From NCBI GenBank assembly GCA_964035795.1, contig OZ038322.1, positions 6,004,925 through 6,068,924 of the forward strand: DNA of 64,000 nt, read 5' to 3'. The notes under the pieces were generated by a model. It had not been told where the DNA came from, searched no databases, and saw nothing but the letters and a program-made list of their open reading frames with translations. The position numbers and the translations under genes are program-made. Positions 14,201 through 22,943 of this stretch are shown piece by piece (the first letter of the stretch is position 1; the number at the start of each line of letters is the position of its first letter). The DNA comes from Pterobdella sp. o SKG-2022. Taxonomy: Eukaryota; Annelida; Clitellata; Hirudinida; Piscicolidae.

Positions 14201-14390
14201 TCATAACGCAAAATAGCAAGCTCTCAATACTGTATAAATAAAAGCTTTTTTCTCAATTATATTTCAATCTGAATCACCACAGACTGCCTTGCCTCAAGCG
14301 GTCATTCACGCCTACTTCGCACCCTTGACTCCCCCCATCGATTCTTCTGGAGGCAGAAGGAGGCACTGTAGATGCTGCCTCATCCTCTGA
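5202..14390 (+). CDS. FBXL20: F-box/LRR protein, FBXL2/FBXL20 type, with C-terminal CaaX box
   Basis: Model: 5202..5264, 5356..5429, 5594..5723, 6087..6181, 6259..6327, 6390..6485, 9166..9292, 12363..12437, 12519..12649, 12712..12772, 12916..12960, 13636..13692, 13889..13969, 14039..14170, 14283..14390; 1344 nt, 447 residues, close to the 423-436 of vertebrate FBXL2/20. The F-box is ILPKELLLR joined to VFSYLDVVSLCRC and LDGSNWQHVDLF. It is followed by about 11 cysteine-containing leucine-rich repeats (GGFLKKLSLRGC, LSISWCGGMSD, LSLSHCELITDEGIRHL, VIELDNCPLVSD) and the conserved tail VIHAYFAPLTPP. It should be the substrate receptor of an SCF (SKP1-CUL1) ubiquitin ligase. The C-terminus CRCCLIL is a CaaX box ending in Leu, predicting geranylgeranylation and membrane targeting as known for FBXL2. 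The first exon (21 codons, donor GAG|GTTTGT) is the weakest part: it fits in phase but is not conserved. FBXL2 versus FBXL20 cannot be decided, because the two are vertebrate paralogues. Confidence 0.93.
6812..6963. mobile_element. MITE-like foldback element in FBXL intron 6
   Basis: Two 53-base arms (6812-6864 and 6911-6963) are reverse complements with only two mismatches. They surround a 46-base loop containing ACTTGATAATGTGAG. Arm ends read ATTCAAATGAAAACA and the inner ends TACAAAAAGCTTCGTG. High arm identity implies recent insertion or active arm homogenisation. There is no ORF, so if it is mobile it is non-autonomous. Confidence 0.7.
8090..8225. repeat. (TATAAT)-like AT repeat in FBXL intron 6
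   Basis: Almost pure A/T sequence made of irregular TATAAT, TTAT and ATTATA units. It is an AT-rich low-complexity block with no sign of coding or a regulatory function. Confidence 0.6.
8410..8535. mobile_element. Second foldback element of the same family in FBXL intron 6
   Basis: Arms at about 8410-8435 (AGTTGAACAACGTGAAGC onward) and 8509-8535 are reverse complements with three to four mismatches. The interior contains ACATTATCAAGTGAA, the complement of the loop motif of the element at 6812-6963, and both share AAGCTTTTTGTA in the arm. Shared arm and loop support common origin rather than two random hairpins. Confidence 0.6.
9840..11330 (+). mobile_element. Decayed LINE reverse-transcriptase tail(s) in FBXL intron 7
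   Basis: Broken frames retain phrases typical of the region after a LINE reverse transcriptase: RKMRLGGFVHLERMKSTDWL around 10857-10916, and CFGHIMRRD then EMDGFKTKSRLEVKWK around 11188-11310, matching the usual WFGHVLRRD...GRPKxRW pattern. Two copies of the motif suggest two nested or tandem relics. Many stops and shifts; not functional. Clade cannot be assigned. Confidence 0.4.
10257..10316. repeat. 22-bp-arm hairpin in FBXL intron 7
   Basis: GAATATAATTTCAGAACACTAG (10257-10278) pairs with 10295-10316 with a single mismatch across a loop of 16 bases. It lies inside the decayed LINE region and shares no motif with the AAGCTTCGT foldback family. Confidence 0.55.
13259..13433 (+). mobile_element. 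tRNA-derived SINE in FBXL intron 11
   Basis: The head looks like a tRNA: A box TAGCTCAGTGG (13269-13279), B box GATTCGATCCC (13312-13322), and an anticodon arm TTAGA-TTAATTA-TCTAA. The acceptor stem (GGCCCCG against GTGAGCC) is only partly paired and no CCA or terminator follows directly, so it is not a working tRNA gene. A tRNA-unrelated body follows with two AAGCGCTTT motifs (the second in AAGCGCTTTACAAATACTG), resembling 3' parts of many invertebrate SINEs. It is expected to use an internal Pol III promoter and LINE machinery in trans. Confidence 0.75.
13979..14026. repeat. (CA)n-rich stretch filling a 69-bp intron
   Basis: The short FBXL intron 13970-14038 consists largely of CACACA and ACACAAAC units between donor GTTTGT and acceptor GCATGCAG. 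A variable-length repeat in so short an intron could alter splicing, but nothing here shows that it does. Confidence 0.6.
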
Positions 14391-14593
14391 CCCTCCTCAA
14401 AAGAAGCTGTGATAGTGCTTAGACGATCCATGTTTTCAATTATGTTATTTTATGGCTTATTCAAGTGTCGCTTGTCATTTGTTTTCAAGGATTTTCTCGA
14501 ATTTTATCAGTTTAAATTCTGATGCGTTTACTTTCAATGTTGGAATTCTTTTTGTTTCATTCATACTACTATTATCAAACTTTTTAAACATCA

Positions 14594-14599
14594 AATAAA
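14594..14599 (+). terminator. Probable polyadenylation signal of the FBXL gene
   Basis: AATAAA about 200 bases after the FBXL stop codon, in an AT-rich 3' UTR-like stretch, followed by TATAGG. It is the first canonical hexamer after the stop. Confidence 0.45.
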
Positions 14600-16149
14600 A
14601 TATAGGGTCACTTAGACTTGAATTTCAATCTATAAAAGCTCCAAAAATCATCATTTCTATATAAATTAATTGAATAAATTTTCTTAAAAAAAGCATGGTT
14701 AAAAGCTGCTATATAACAACATATTAGCATTACATGTTGCATGATTCCATATTAACAGACATTGTTCAATGTATCTCAATGTCTTGCAACGTCCATTACA
14801 TTTTCTTAATTGTTGTGCAATAGATAACGCAACAGAAGTTAGTATCTGCTTGAACAACTTACAATTATGAAAATATCTAAGGTAAGATTACTCATTTGGT
14901 TGTAATTTTTTATGTTATATCAAATCATTTAAACAAACAATGAACATTGCAATTTCATTTTTTCATCGAAGGAAAATTAATAAAAATAAAAGCTACGAAA
15001 GTGTAAAAATGCTACATGGTAAATCATTGAAAATTTAGAATAATTAATTATAATCGATTAAAGAAAAGTTGGTTGAATTTTTATAAGCTTTTTATTGATT
15101 ATCAAACTGGCTGAATAAGCTAGATGACGAAATGGCGGTTGATGATTGATATCAAAAACCAAATGGTTTGATCATATGCCTCCTGTGTTCAAAATCTACA
15201 GTGGTTGAAAATTGAAAATGGGGTTCAACACGAGATAATAATACAGATGCACAAAAGTTTCCAAAATATAAAGTTCTTTTTATCTTTATTCAAAGTAACA
15301 ATTGTTTTTTCATAGCTTGAAAGGCAAAGGCTCAACTCAGCAAGCCCAATGAACATCTGTTTCAAACACTCTCACCCAGCTGGGTAGGTTTGAGATGGTG
15401 CTGACGTCATCAACCCCTTAGCAAAACACCATTTTTGATGCTAGCCTTCGAAACATGCTTATCCTGATTTAAACAGGAAACAAACAACAACACAGCCACT
15501 TAATGTTTTTAAGGCACATTTAAAGCCGCCTTGAGAAGGAACAACAACCCGCCGATAGATGGTTCGTTCTTCTAGTGAAAAAAGTGCACTCCAACAAGAG
15601 TGTCGAAGAGGTTCAGAACTATGTCCTCTACTACAACAACAAACATGCAAACAAATTATGATATTATTATGGAATATTATTATGATATATTATTTCAAAA
15701 CGCTGACGATATTCATTTATCCATTCAAGCCATGCTCAACAATCATTTGTTTAAATATTGTCGTGAAGAAATTTAACGAATAATCAATTTTTAATTTTTG
15801 AACAACAAAAAAACTCCGCTAAACTTTTTTTCGTGCGCTTTTTATGTTGAAATAGTTTATATAATTTCAGATTCATAAAAACAATTTATAGAAAATTCCA
15901 AAAAATTTTTTTGTACATAAAAAAATAGAAAACTAAAAATGTGCAAAAAGTTGCGATTTCTTCACCCCGAAGAGCATGTATGTAGAGTTCCGGTTGTTGT
16001 CTTCAATATAGCACCTCATTTGCCATCCTTCTTTGCGGTGATTCCCGTGGAACTTTTTTACAACCCGTTATTGTCGACAATCGACCAAACATTTGGCGAT
16101 TTGAGGTATGAATCGTCCAATGGGTGGATTAGCATGCGACCCTGAGGCG
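14600..16149. other. Intergenic region downstream of FBXL
   Basis: AT-rich, with a slightly less AT-rich patch around 15330-15640 whose short frames on both strands show no recognisable domain. No RNA gene or promoter could be supported. Confidence 0.4.
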
Positions 16150-16735
16150 CACCTCAAAGTGCTGAAAGAGCACCAAAGGGCATGGGGGGATCCTTAGGAA
16201 TAAATAGGCTACTTTCACACGGGCATGCCCAGACCCAAGTGACTAGTCGAAAGAATTTGCTAGCGTTTAATATTGAGACGGAATATCTTTTTGATTGCGG
16301 ATGAAGCGGAGTTTTTGGAGGTTGGTAAGATTTTGAATGCTTAAATCCTCTGGTCCAGGTGGTGCTGGAATGATTTGAGATCTCATTGAAAACATAATCT
16401 GTGTAAACAGTATACCGTCTGAGTGACAAGAAGGTCACACAGTCAATATATATAAGGGTAAAGATAATGCTTCAAACAGGTCTAACTATAGAGGTTTAAA
16501 GTTAATTAAACTAGTTATAGAGGTTTTGGAGCGCGTGCTGGAAGGATTAATCAAACAAGGGTGCAATGCGGTTTTATTCATGGTAGAGATACAGTTGATG
16601 CCATTTTTATTTTTTGTCAAGGACGAGTAAAGCATCTGGTTGCTGGCAAGCTCCTCTACTTAGCCTTGGTTGACTTGAAGAAAGCTTTTGACAAAGTAAC
16701 ACATCAGAAAATCTGGGGGAGCATGTAAAAATTGA
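16150..16735 (+). mobile_element. Degenerate LINE reverse-transcriptase fragment
   Basis: Reading across frameshifts gives IYKGKDNASNRSNYRGLKLI, then HGRDTVDAIFIFCQGR and LLYLALVDLKKAFDKV. These are fingers/palm motifs of a non-LTR reverse transcriptase: the NYRGL motif, the GRDTxDAI segment, and palm motif A with the catalytic aspartate in LVDLKKAFD. The copy stops just after motif A and is followed by a different element. Stops and shifts make it a pseudogene. Confidence 0.75.
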
Positions 16736-16739
16736 AAAT

Positions 16740-18388
16740 TGATTAATGGCTTGTGAGAATCGTAAAAACCTTCTTAAACCCATTAATATCTCTTGATAAC
16801 AAATCTATTTATGTTTTAAATCTCCTCTTTGACTCCAACCTTGACTTTCTTGCTCTCAGTGAGACCTGGCATGAATCTGCTTCTTCTCCTTCTCTCCTTT
16901 CTGCTTGTTCTCCTTCCTTTTTTTCTTTGAACTTGCTCGTGCTCCTCAAAATCCTCTTTTTACTTCTTTTTCCACTTATTCAAAAATCTTTTTTTTTTAA
17001 ATCAACTTTTTCCTCCTCCAAGATTTCTTCTCCTGGTTTCAAATCTTTTGAATCTTTTGTCTCATCTTTTAAATATGGTAGTCTCACCCTGTTTATTGCT
17101 AGCATTTATCGACCTCCTTTTTCTTTTCTCTCTTCCTTTATTAATGACTTCTCTGTCTTACTTGAATTTCTATATACTTCTCTCTCTTTTTTATATTATA
17201 GGCGACTTTCAACCCTCTCACTCCACTGAAACCTGCCTTCTAAAAATCTCTAATGATTTTCTTCTAGCTTTCTCTTTTCCTTTCTTATCACTTTTCTTCT
17301 CCTTTTGATACTGTTGACCATTCACTTTTACTGCAGCATCTCAGCTCCTCTTTTGGTATTTCCGGCTGCTCATTTTTCTGGCTTACCTCCATCTTTCTAA
17401 CCGTCCCTCCACTGTTTCTATTAATAACTCTTCTTCTTCTCTCTCTGTTCTTTTTGGTGTTCTTCAGGGATATGTTCCCGACCTCTTCTCTTTATTCTTT
17501 ATACCTCTCATCGAATCTTTCTCTTTTTAAAGTCAGCTTTTTGCTGACGACACCTATATTTTCTCTTCTTTTCCTCTCTCTTCTGTTTCTTCTACTCTTG
17601 AAAGGCTTAGTCTCTGTCTTTCTTCTATTCTTTCATGAAGTGACTTCATGCATCTAAAAATTAATCCCTCTAAATTTAGTTTTATCTATCTTTCTAAGTC
17701 AAAATCTCTTCCTTTTTCTCTCCCTAACATTATGATCTCTGACCTTACTATCTATCCCTCTTCCACTATTCGCTGTTTTGGCTTTTTTCTTGATTCTTAC
17801 CTTTCTTTTAATCTTCAAAATTTCTCTGTTGCTTCTTCTTGTTTTTTTCACCTACGTTGTATCAAAAAGATTTCTTCTTATCTCGATGATGCCTCTCTTA
17901 AGATTCTTGTCTGCTCTCTTGTTCTTTCCCAACTTGATTACTGCAGCTCTGTACTTTAATCTTCCTAAATCTACCCTAAACTAAAGCTTTCAACTCTGCT
18001 GCACGCTTGTTATCTCATACTCCTAAATTCTCCCATATCTCTTCATCTCTTGTCGATCTTCACTGGCTACCTCCTCACTTTCGCTCTTCCTTTAAAATCT
18101 TTTTCTCATGTACAAAATTTCTCATTCTACTTCGCCTTCCTATCTTTCTAACCTCTTACTATCTCCTAAACGTACCGGCCTATGGTCCTCCACTCGTTTT
18201 TAACTCTTCATTATCTCTCTCTCTCTCACTCCTATGCTAAATCTGCTTTTTCTTTTTCTGGTCCACTTCTCTGAAACTCTCTTCTACTTAATCTTAAGTC
18301 TTCTTATTATCCTACTTTCCTCAAAAACCTAAAAACTTTTTTCTTTAAGCAGTTCATAGCTATATAAATAATTTATTATTATTATTAT
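16740..18388 (+). mobile_element. CR1/Rex-like LINE relic, pyrimidine-rich, with ATT-type tail
   Basis: Frames are broken but ordered. They comprise an AP-endonuclease phrase (LDFLALSETWHES, about 16840), SIYRPPFSFLSSFIND (about 17100), the reverse-transcriptase box FADDTYIFSS (about 17538), thumb-region LSQLDYCSSVL (about 17925), and a C-terminal SLVDLHWLPPHFRSSFKI (about 18045). The coding strand is unusually C+T-rich for this window. It ends in TTATTATTATTATT at about 18371-18386, as CR1-type LINEs often do. A second element ends exactly where this one begins, so it may have inserted into the 16.2-kb relic. Confidence 0.75.
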
Positions 18389-18479
18389 GTATGGAAAATT
18401 CTGTATGGGATTTTATTTTTTGGTCAGTAAGTTGAAAACAACTCAGATTCAACTCTTCATTATTATTTTCAGTTACCTA

Positions 18480-18810
18480 AAAAATAGGGTATTTTGGCGA
18501 TTTGTGGCGATGAGGTGTAATTCATGGTGAAAATGGGGTTTTATGGTGAAAAACCATGAGTTAGCAAAAAAATGGTACATTTTAGTGAAAAATGACGGTT
18601 TATGGTGAAAATGTGAGTTTTCGGTAATAAACGTGAATTTCGTATATTAGAGGATTTTGGTGGAAAATGGTGGCTTATGGTAAAAATGAGGGTTTTTGGT
18701 GAAAAATAGTATAATTTCTTTATAATTGTATAATTTGGGAAATAAATCATTAATTGGAAAAAATATATAATTTTGGTGAAAAATGGGGGTTTATGGTGCT
18801 TTAGCATCCG
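18480..18810. repeat. Degenerate tandem repeat of a TGGTGAAAAATGG-like unit
   Basis: The motif TGGTGAAAATGGGGTTT and variants (ATGGTGAAAAACC, TTTGGTGGAAAATGGTGG, TTTTGGTGAAAAATGGGGG) recurs roughly every 20-35 bases, with ATs between. Copies are imperfect, consistent with an old minisatellite. A further copy occurs at 20857-20880 beyond the next LINE. Confidence 0.65.
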
Positions 18811-19079
18811 GCGAAAACTTTGAACGATTAATTCAATTTTTGGCTAGAATTACGGGTTGTTTAATTTCCTATTTTATATTTATGCAATAAATTAAAACTA
18901 TTGAGTTATTTTCTGGTAGATTTTTCATCATTAAGCAAGCAATATTTGTATATAGAATATAGTGAATTAATATATTTTAGATTAGGAAAATTTAATCACG
19001 TCAAATTAATATAATTTAATTTATGATGAATTATTTTAGAGAGTTTTTACTAAGTTTTTCTAATAATAAAGAGACTCCT

Positions 19080-20860
19080 TCTAGACAAGTACGTCGAAGA
19101 ATCTTTCATCTCAAATTAAAAAAGATTGAAGCATTCCAAAAAACAGAATTGCAAGGAAATAGAGGAAGGCAATAGAAAACCACCTCTGAAAACAAGAACA
19201 AATTCCATGATGCCAAGTCAGGTGAAGAAAATAGGGTACTTCTGCGAAACATGCATGAAGGGAAGCTGAAAATAGTTACATGGAATATTAGAAGCTTAAT
19301 AAACCCAGAATGCCTAGGGTGTGTAAAAAATGAGATGAGAAGGCATAATACCAGCCTGATGGGTCTCACAGAGATAAGATGGAAAGGAAGAGGTGATATT
19401 GAAGATGATTGATTAAAAATTTTATATTCAGAAGCTGAAGAGAGTCAGCGAAGGGTAAGTTTACGGTTGTGTAAGGAGGCTGCAAAAGCAGTTAAAGAAG
19501 TGGCGTGTAGAGCGATAGAATGATGAGGGTGAGGTTGAGAGCAGATCTAGTAGGCCTCGATGTAGTGGTAGTTTATATGCTAATTTCAGCTCATGTTGAT
19601 GAAGAGGTGAAAAAAAAATCTGACAGATAGAAGACAAAATAGGAGGGTTACCAAACAGAGAATACACCATAATCTTGGGAGAGATGAATGGTTGGGTAGG
19701 AAAAAGGCAGAGGGATGTGATGGCATACCTGCAGAATTTCTACACGCTTTACGTGATGAACCATTAAACCAATTTATAAAGCTGTGTAAGAAAATTTATG
19801 AAGAGGGATTATGGCCATCAGATTTCAAAAGAAACGTATTAGTGTCTTTGGAAAAGAAAAAGAATGCCACGAGATGTAAAGATTTCAGAACCATCAGTCT
19901 AATATCTAAAGCCGTGAAAATGGTATTGAGGATAATAAAAAGAAGACTGGAAACAAAGTCTGAAGAATTTTTAGGAAACGATCAGTTTGGATTTTGTAAG
20001 AAGAGAGCAACAAAGGAAGCTATTGGAGTGATGAGGTGCCTAGTGGAGCGCAGAATAGAATTCAATAAAGATCTATATGTGTGCTTCGTAGATTATGAGA
20101 AAGCATTTGATCGTGTTGAATGGAAGAAACTAATGAGGATATGGAGGAAATAAGGGTTGATTGGAGAGATAGCCGGCTGATTGTAGAACTTTATATGAAA
20201 CAGACCACAGTGGTGAGAATTAATTCAGAAGTAACTGGCGTAAGACAAGGATGTCTTATCTCACTTGTGCTGTTCAACATTTATGCAGAAGCAATGATTA
20301 AGGAAGCTCTGCACTTACTGGAGGAGAGGGCCAAAGTAGAGGGAGTACTGAACAAAGCAGTAAGGCTTGCAGATGACCAAGTCATGGTAGTTAGAACAGA
20401 GAAAGGACTACAGAGTATCATGGAAGGAACGAACTGAGTGGTTAAGAGCTATATAATGAAAATAAATAGCCAAAAAACCAAAACCATGAAGTTAGGAAGA
20501 AAACTTGGCATGGTCAGTATAACCCTTGACGAAGTCGCACCTGAGCAAGTTAAAGACTTTAAGTATCTGGGAAACTATTTTTTGGAAAATGGTTATACCG
20601 AAAAAGACATATAAAAAGAAAAAAATCCAGATGGATTTATATTCATATTTTGCGTCACGAACATTTGCTGAGAATCGCCTTAGAGGGACGGATGGAAGGA
20701 AAACGACCAAGAGGAAGAATGAAAAGAAAAATGCTGAATGACATGATGGAAGAGGGTCTTGGAGCTCTAAAAAGAAAGGCTGAAAATAGAAGAAGATGGG
20801 AGAACCTGATTTGAGAAACCTGCCGATGGCAAAAGAACTGATTGATTGATTGATTGATGG
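19080..20860 (+). mobile_element. LINE with endonuclease and RT remains and (GATT)n tail
   Basis: Endonuclease start KLKIVTWNIRSLINPECL (about 19264), then a reverse transcriptase. AEGCDGIPAEFLHAL starts near 19711; palm motif A is VCFVDYEKAFDRVEW (about 20083-20121); motif B is VRQGCLISLVLFNIYAE; motif C reads LADDQ. The tail, in another frame, reads MEGKRPRGRMKRKMLND and ENRRRWENL (20690-20815). It ends in GATTGATTGATTGATTGAT (20836-20857). At least one frameshift near 20120-20153 and stops around 19410 and 20437 inactivate it. The first base of the element is not defined. Confidence 0.8.
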
Positions 20861-20900
20861 TGAAAATGGGGTTTTTAGTGAGTAATGAGTTTTCGCTAAA
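20857..20900. repeat. Right-hand copy of the TGGTGAAAATGG repeat
   Basis: GATGGTGAAAATGGGGTTTTTAGTG resumes directly after the GATT tail and is nearly identical to the copy at 18524-18544. This places the LINE at 19080-20860 inside the tandem repeat. Confidence 0.55.
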
Positions 20901-21129
20901 ATTGAATACTTTGGTTGTGTTTGATTTATGTGCACAATTTAGTTTTAGAGTTAAGTTTTTTTGAATATTATCACAAAATTATTGAAATAATCGTCTTAGA
21001 TATCTAAAATTGAAAATGGAATTTTTAAAAATTGATCGTTTTTGAGTTTTTGAAAAAGATTTTATCATGTTTTTTTTAGAAATGTATTCAAGTTTCAGAA
21101 TATAGAGTTTTTGTTAATTTTTTTCCTTC

Positions 21130-21600
21130 ATGTTAAAATCACACACCCATTAACTTTGCTGGTAGACGCAGACCAGTGGGACCGTTGTCGTCTTCTTGCT
21201 GCCAAGTCGGCACACTCCGCCGCGTGGTCAAAAGCTGTGCCAATTCCCATTTCAGGAAACTTTTTAGGTGCAGAGAAGCTTTGGGTGGCAGTGGCGCTTC
21301 GAGTAGGGGCTAATATTTCTGGCGCCCCAACATGCCTTTGCAAGTGTGGGGTAAGGATGGACGCGAAAAGCTACCACGGCCTTTCGTGTCGACTAAATGA
21401 AGGCAGACTCTCCAGACACGCCGAGATGAACTCCATTATTAAAAGATGCCTGGAGAAGATAGGCTTTCCTAGCATCCTCGAACAATCAGGGCTCGACAGG
21501 GGTGACGGACGTCGTCCAGCAGCTTTATTGAGGAGTTAAATAGAAAAGTTATCGAGGCGTCAGGGGACCCATTGCAGTTTGAGATAGAATTGATTTTTGT
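21130..21600 (+). mobile_element. LINE-derived C-terminal fragment
   Basis: One open frame of about 130 residues carries the phrases ADQWDRCRLLAAKSAHSAAW, SGNFLGAEKLWVAVALRVG, CLCKCGVRMDAKSYHGLSCR and SRHAEMNSIIKRCLEKIG, ending GLDRGDGRRP. This Cys-rich block with GLSCR and HxxxNxxIKRxL is found at the C-terminal end of certain invertebrate non-LTR elements. GC content is well above the surroundings, as expected for a fairly recent insertion. It is truncated at both ends. Confidence 0.7.
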
Positions 21601-22480
21601 ACTATTAGATAACATTAACTTTTACTTATAAGCCAACTTTGAAAGAGTTCATCTTTCAAATATATCTAATTACCAGTGTATACAAAGTAAACTTTCAATG
21701 TTGAAACTAATTTTTAACTGAATGTTTACTGAAAGCATAATGGCGACTTCAAATAATCAACCTCGCAAGAAAGAAATGGAATATCGACTTTCATGATAAA
21801 AGATTGCTACCTACAATTTTGAGAAAATCTTCATATCAAGCATGCAAAAAATCAATCAACATGATATTTGACTAAAAGTGAATACTTTGCACTTATTATT
21901 TTTATTTTGTTATATAGTTTGTAAGTTGACATTTTGATAAAAACATTTTCTAATTGTTTCAATGAAAACTTTATCCACGAAAATAAGGTTAAACTTTAAG
22001 GTTGAAATTTGACTTGAAAAACCAACAAACACTTATAGCCTCTTTTATAATTCTTCCACCAATAGTAATCAGGCAGGTTCAACTAATTTAACTATCAAAT
22101 CAGTTCTTTATTTTGAATATTTGTTAATTTTTAGTAAGGATATGTTATATTTTATATTTCATTATTTTTCAGATTATATATGTTACCTCACTTAGTATAC
22201 TTAAAGAAGTTTCTTAATTTTGTTTCATTATTCAATATTTTTAAAGACGTGTTATACCCAATAAAAAATGTTAAAGTTGTTTTTTCAAAACAGAAAACAT
22301 CAAATCACAATGTAAACTATGCAAACTAAACATTTGAAACTATCCTTGTTTACCTGCTTGCATACTATTGGTTGATATATGTGTCACACTTGCCTTGTGG
22401 AAGAAGCTACAAGTGCTTGTTGATTAGACTAACTGAGTAAACTGAATTAGGAGCTAGCTTGTGCCTAAAATGCTAATGAG
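21601..22480. other. AT-rich region before the GH38 exons
   Basis: No exon, RNA or clear repeat was recognised. I looked for upstream GH38 exons here (the HSHxDPGW active-site motif) and did not see one. Confidence 0.4.
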
Positions 22481-22943
22481 GTTCAGGACTACATCAAAAG
22501 TGCAGTGGCAACCAGCAAAATATACCAGTTGAGTTCCTTGCTTGCCAAACAACTCAGGAAGGAAGCCAGTCTACAGAGAAAGTAGGGGAATTTATTGATA
22601 TAAGTAATTAATCGTTTAAGCCAGTAGCTTTCAAATTCATAATTTATTAAAATTTTTAAAATTATCCAACAATTTTTATATAATAACTCATTCTTTGGCA
22701 CTTGAACATTCAAGAGAGAAGTTTATCACAAAAACATCAAGTATTTGAAAGAACTTTGATGAAGAGCAAGGGCGTGGTAATGTGCCCGTTGGGAGACGAC
22801 TTCAGATACGACAAAGACGTTGAATGGGACCAGCAATACAAAAAATATATGAAGCTGATGCGTTTCATCAATAGCAAGCCACAAACATTCAACATGACTC
22901 TGAGATTTAGCGTTGTGAAAGATTATTTTAACATCCTCAATAG
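22481..22943 (+). CDS. Two exons of a GH38 alpha-mannosidase II-like protein, otherwise missing
   Basis: Exons 22481..22581 and 22752..22943 splice in phase (GAGAAA|GTAGGG to GAAAG|AACTTT). The joined product reads SLLAKQLRKEASLQRK then TLMKSKGVVMCPLGDDFRYD, EWDQQYKKYMKLMRFINSKP and ends DYFNILNR. Golgi and lysosomal-type class II mannosidases (MAN2A family) carry the same PLGDDFRY, EWDxQ and GTLSDYFDAL block in the GH38 catalytic domain, which trims mannose from N-glycans. An open reading frame on both sides of a proper intron suggests real exons. However, no preceding HSHxDPGW exon and no following GDFF/YWSGY exon was found nearby. The exons may belong to a gene with very long introns or be an orphaned duplicate. 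The start of the first exon is uncertain (GAG|GTTCAG or CAG|GACTAC). Confidence 0.6.

Noticed and set aside
15402..15409. TGACGTCA, a perfect CRE palindrome
   Set aside because: A single 8-mer in an intergenic region with no promoter context; expected by chance at this window size within reason.
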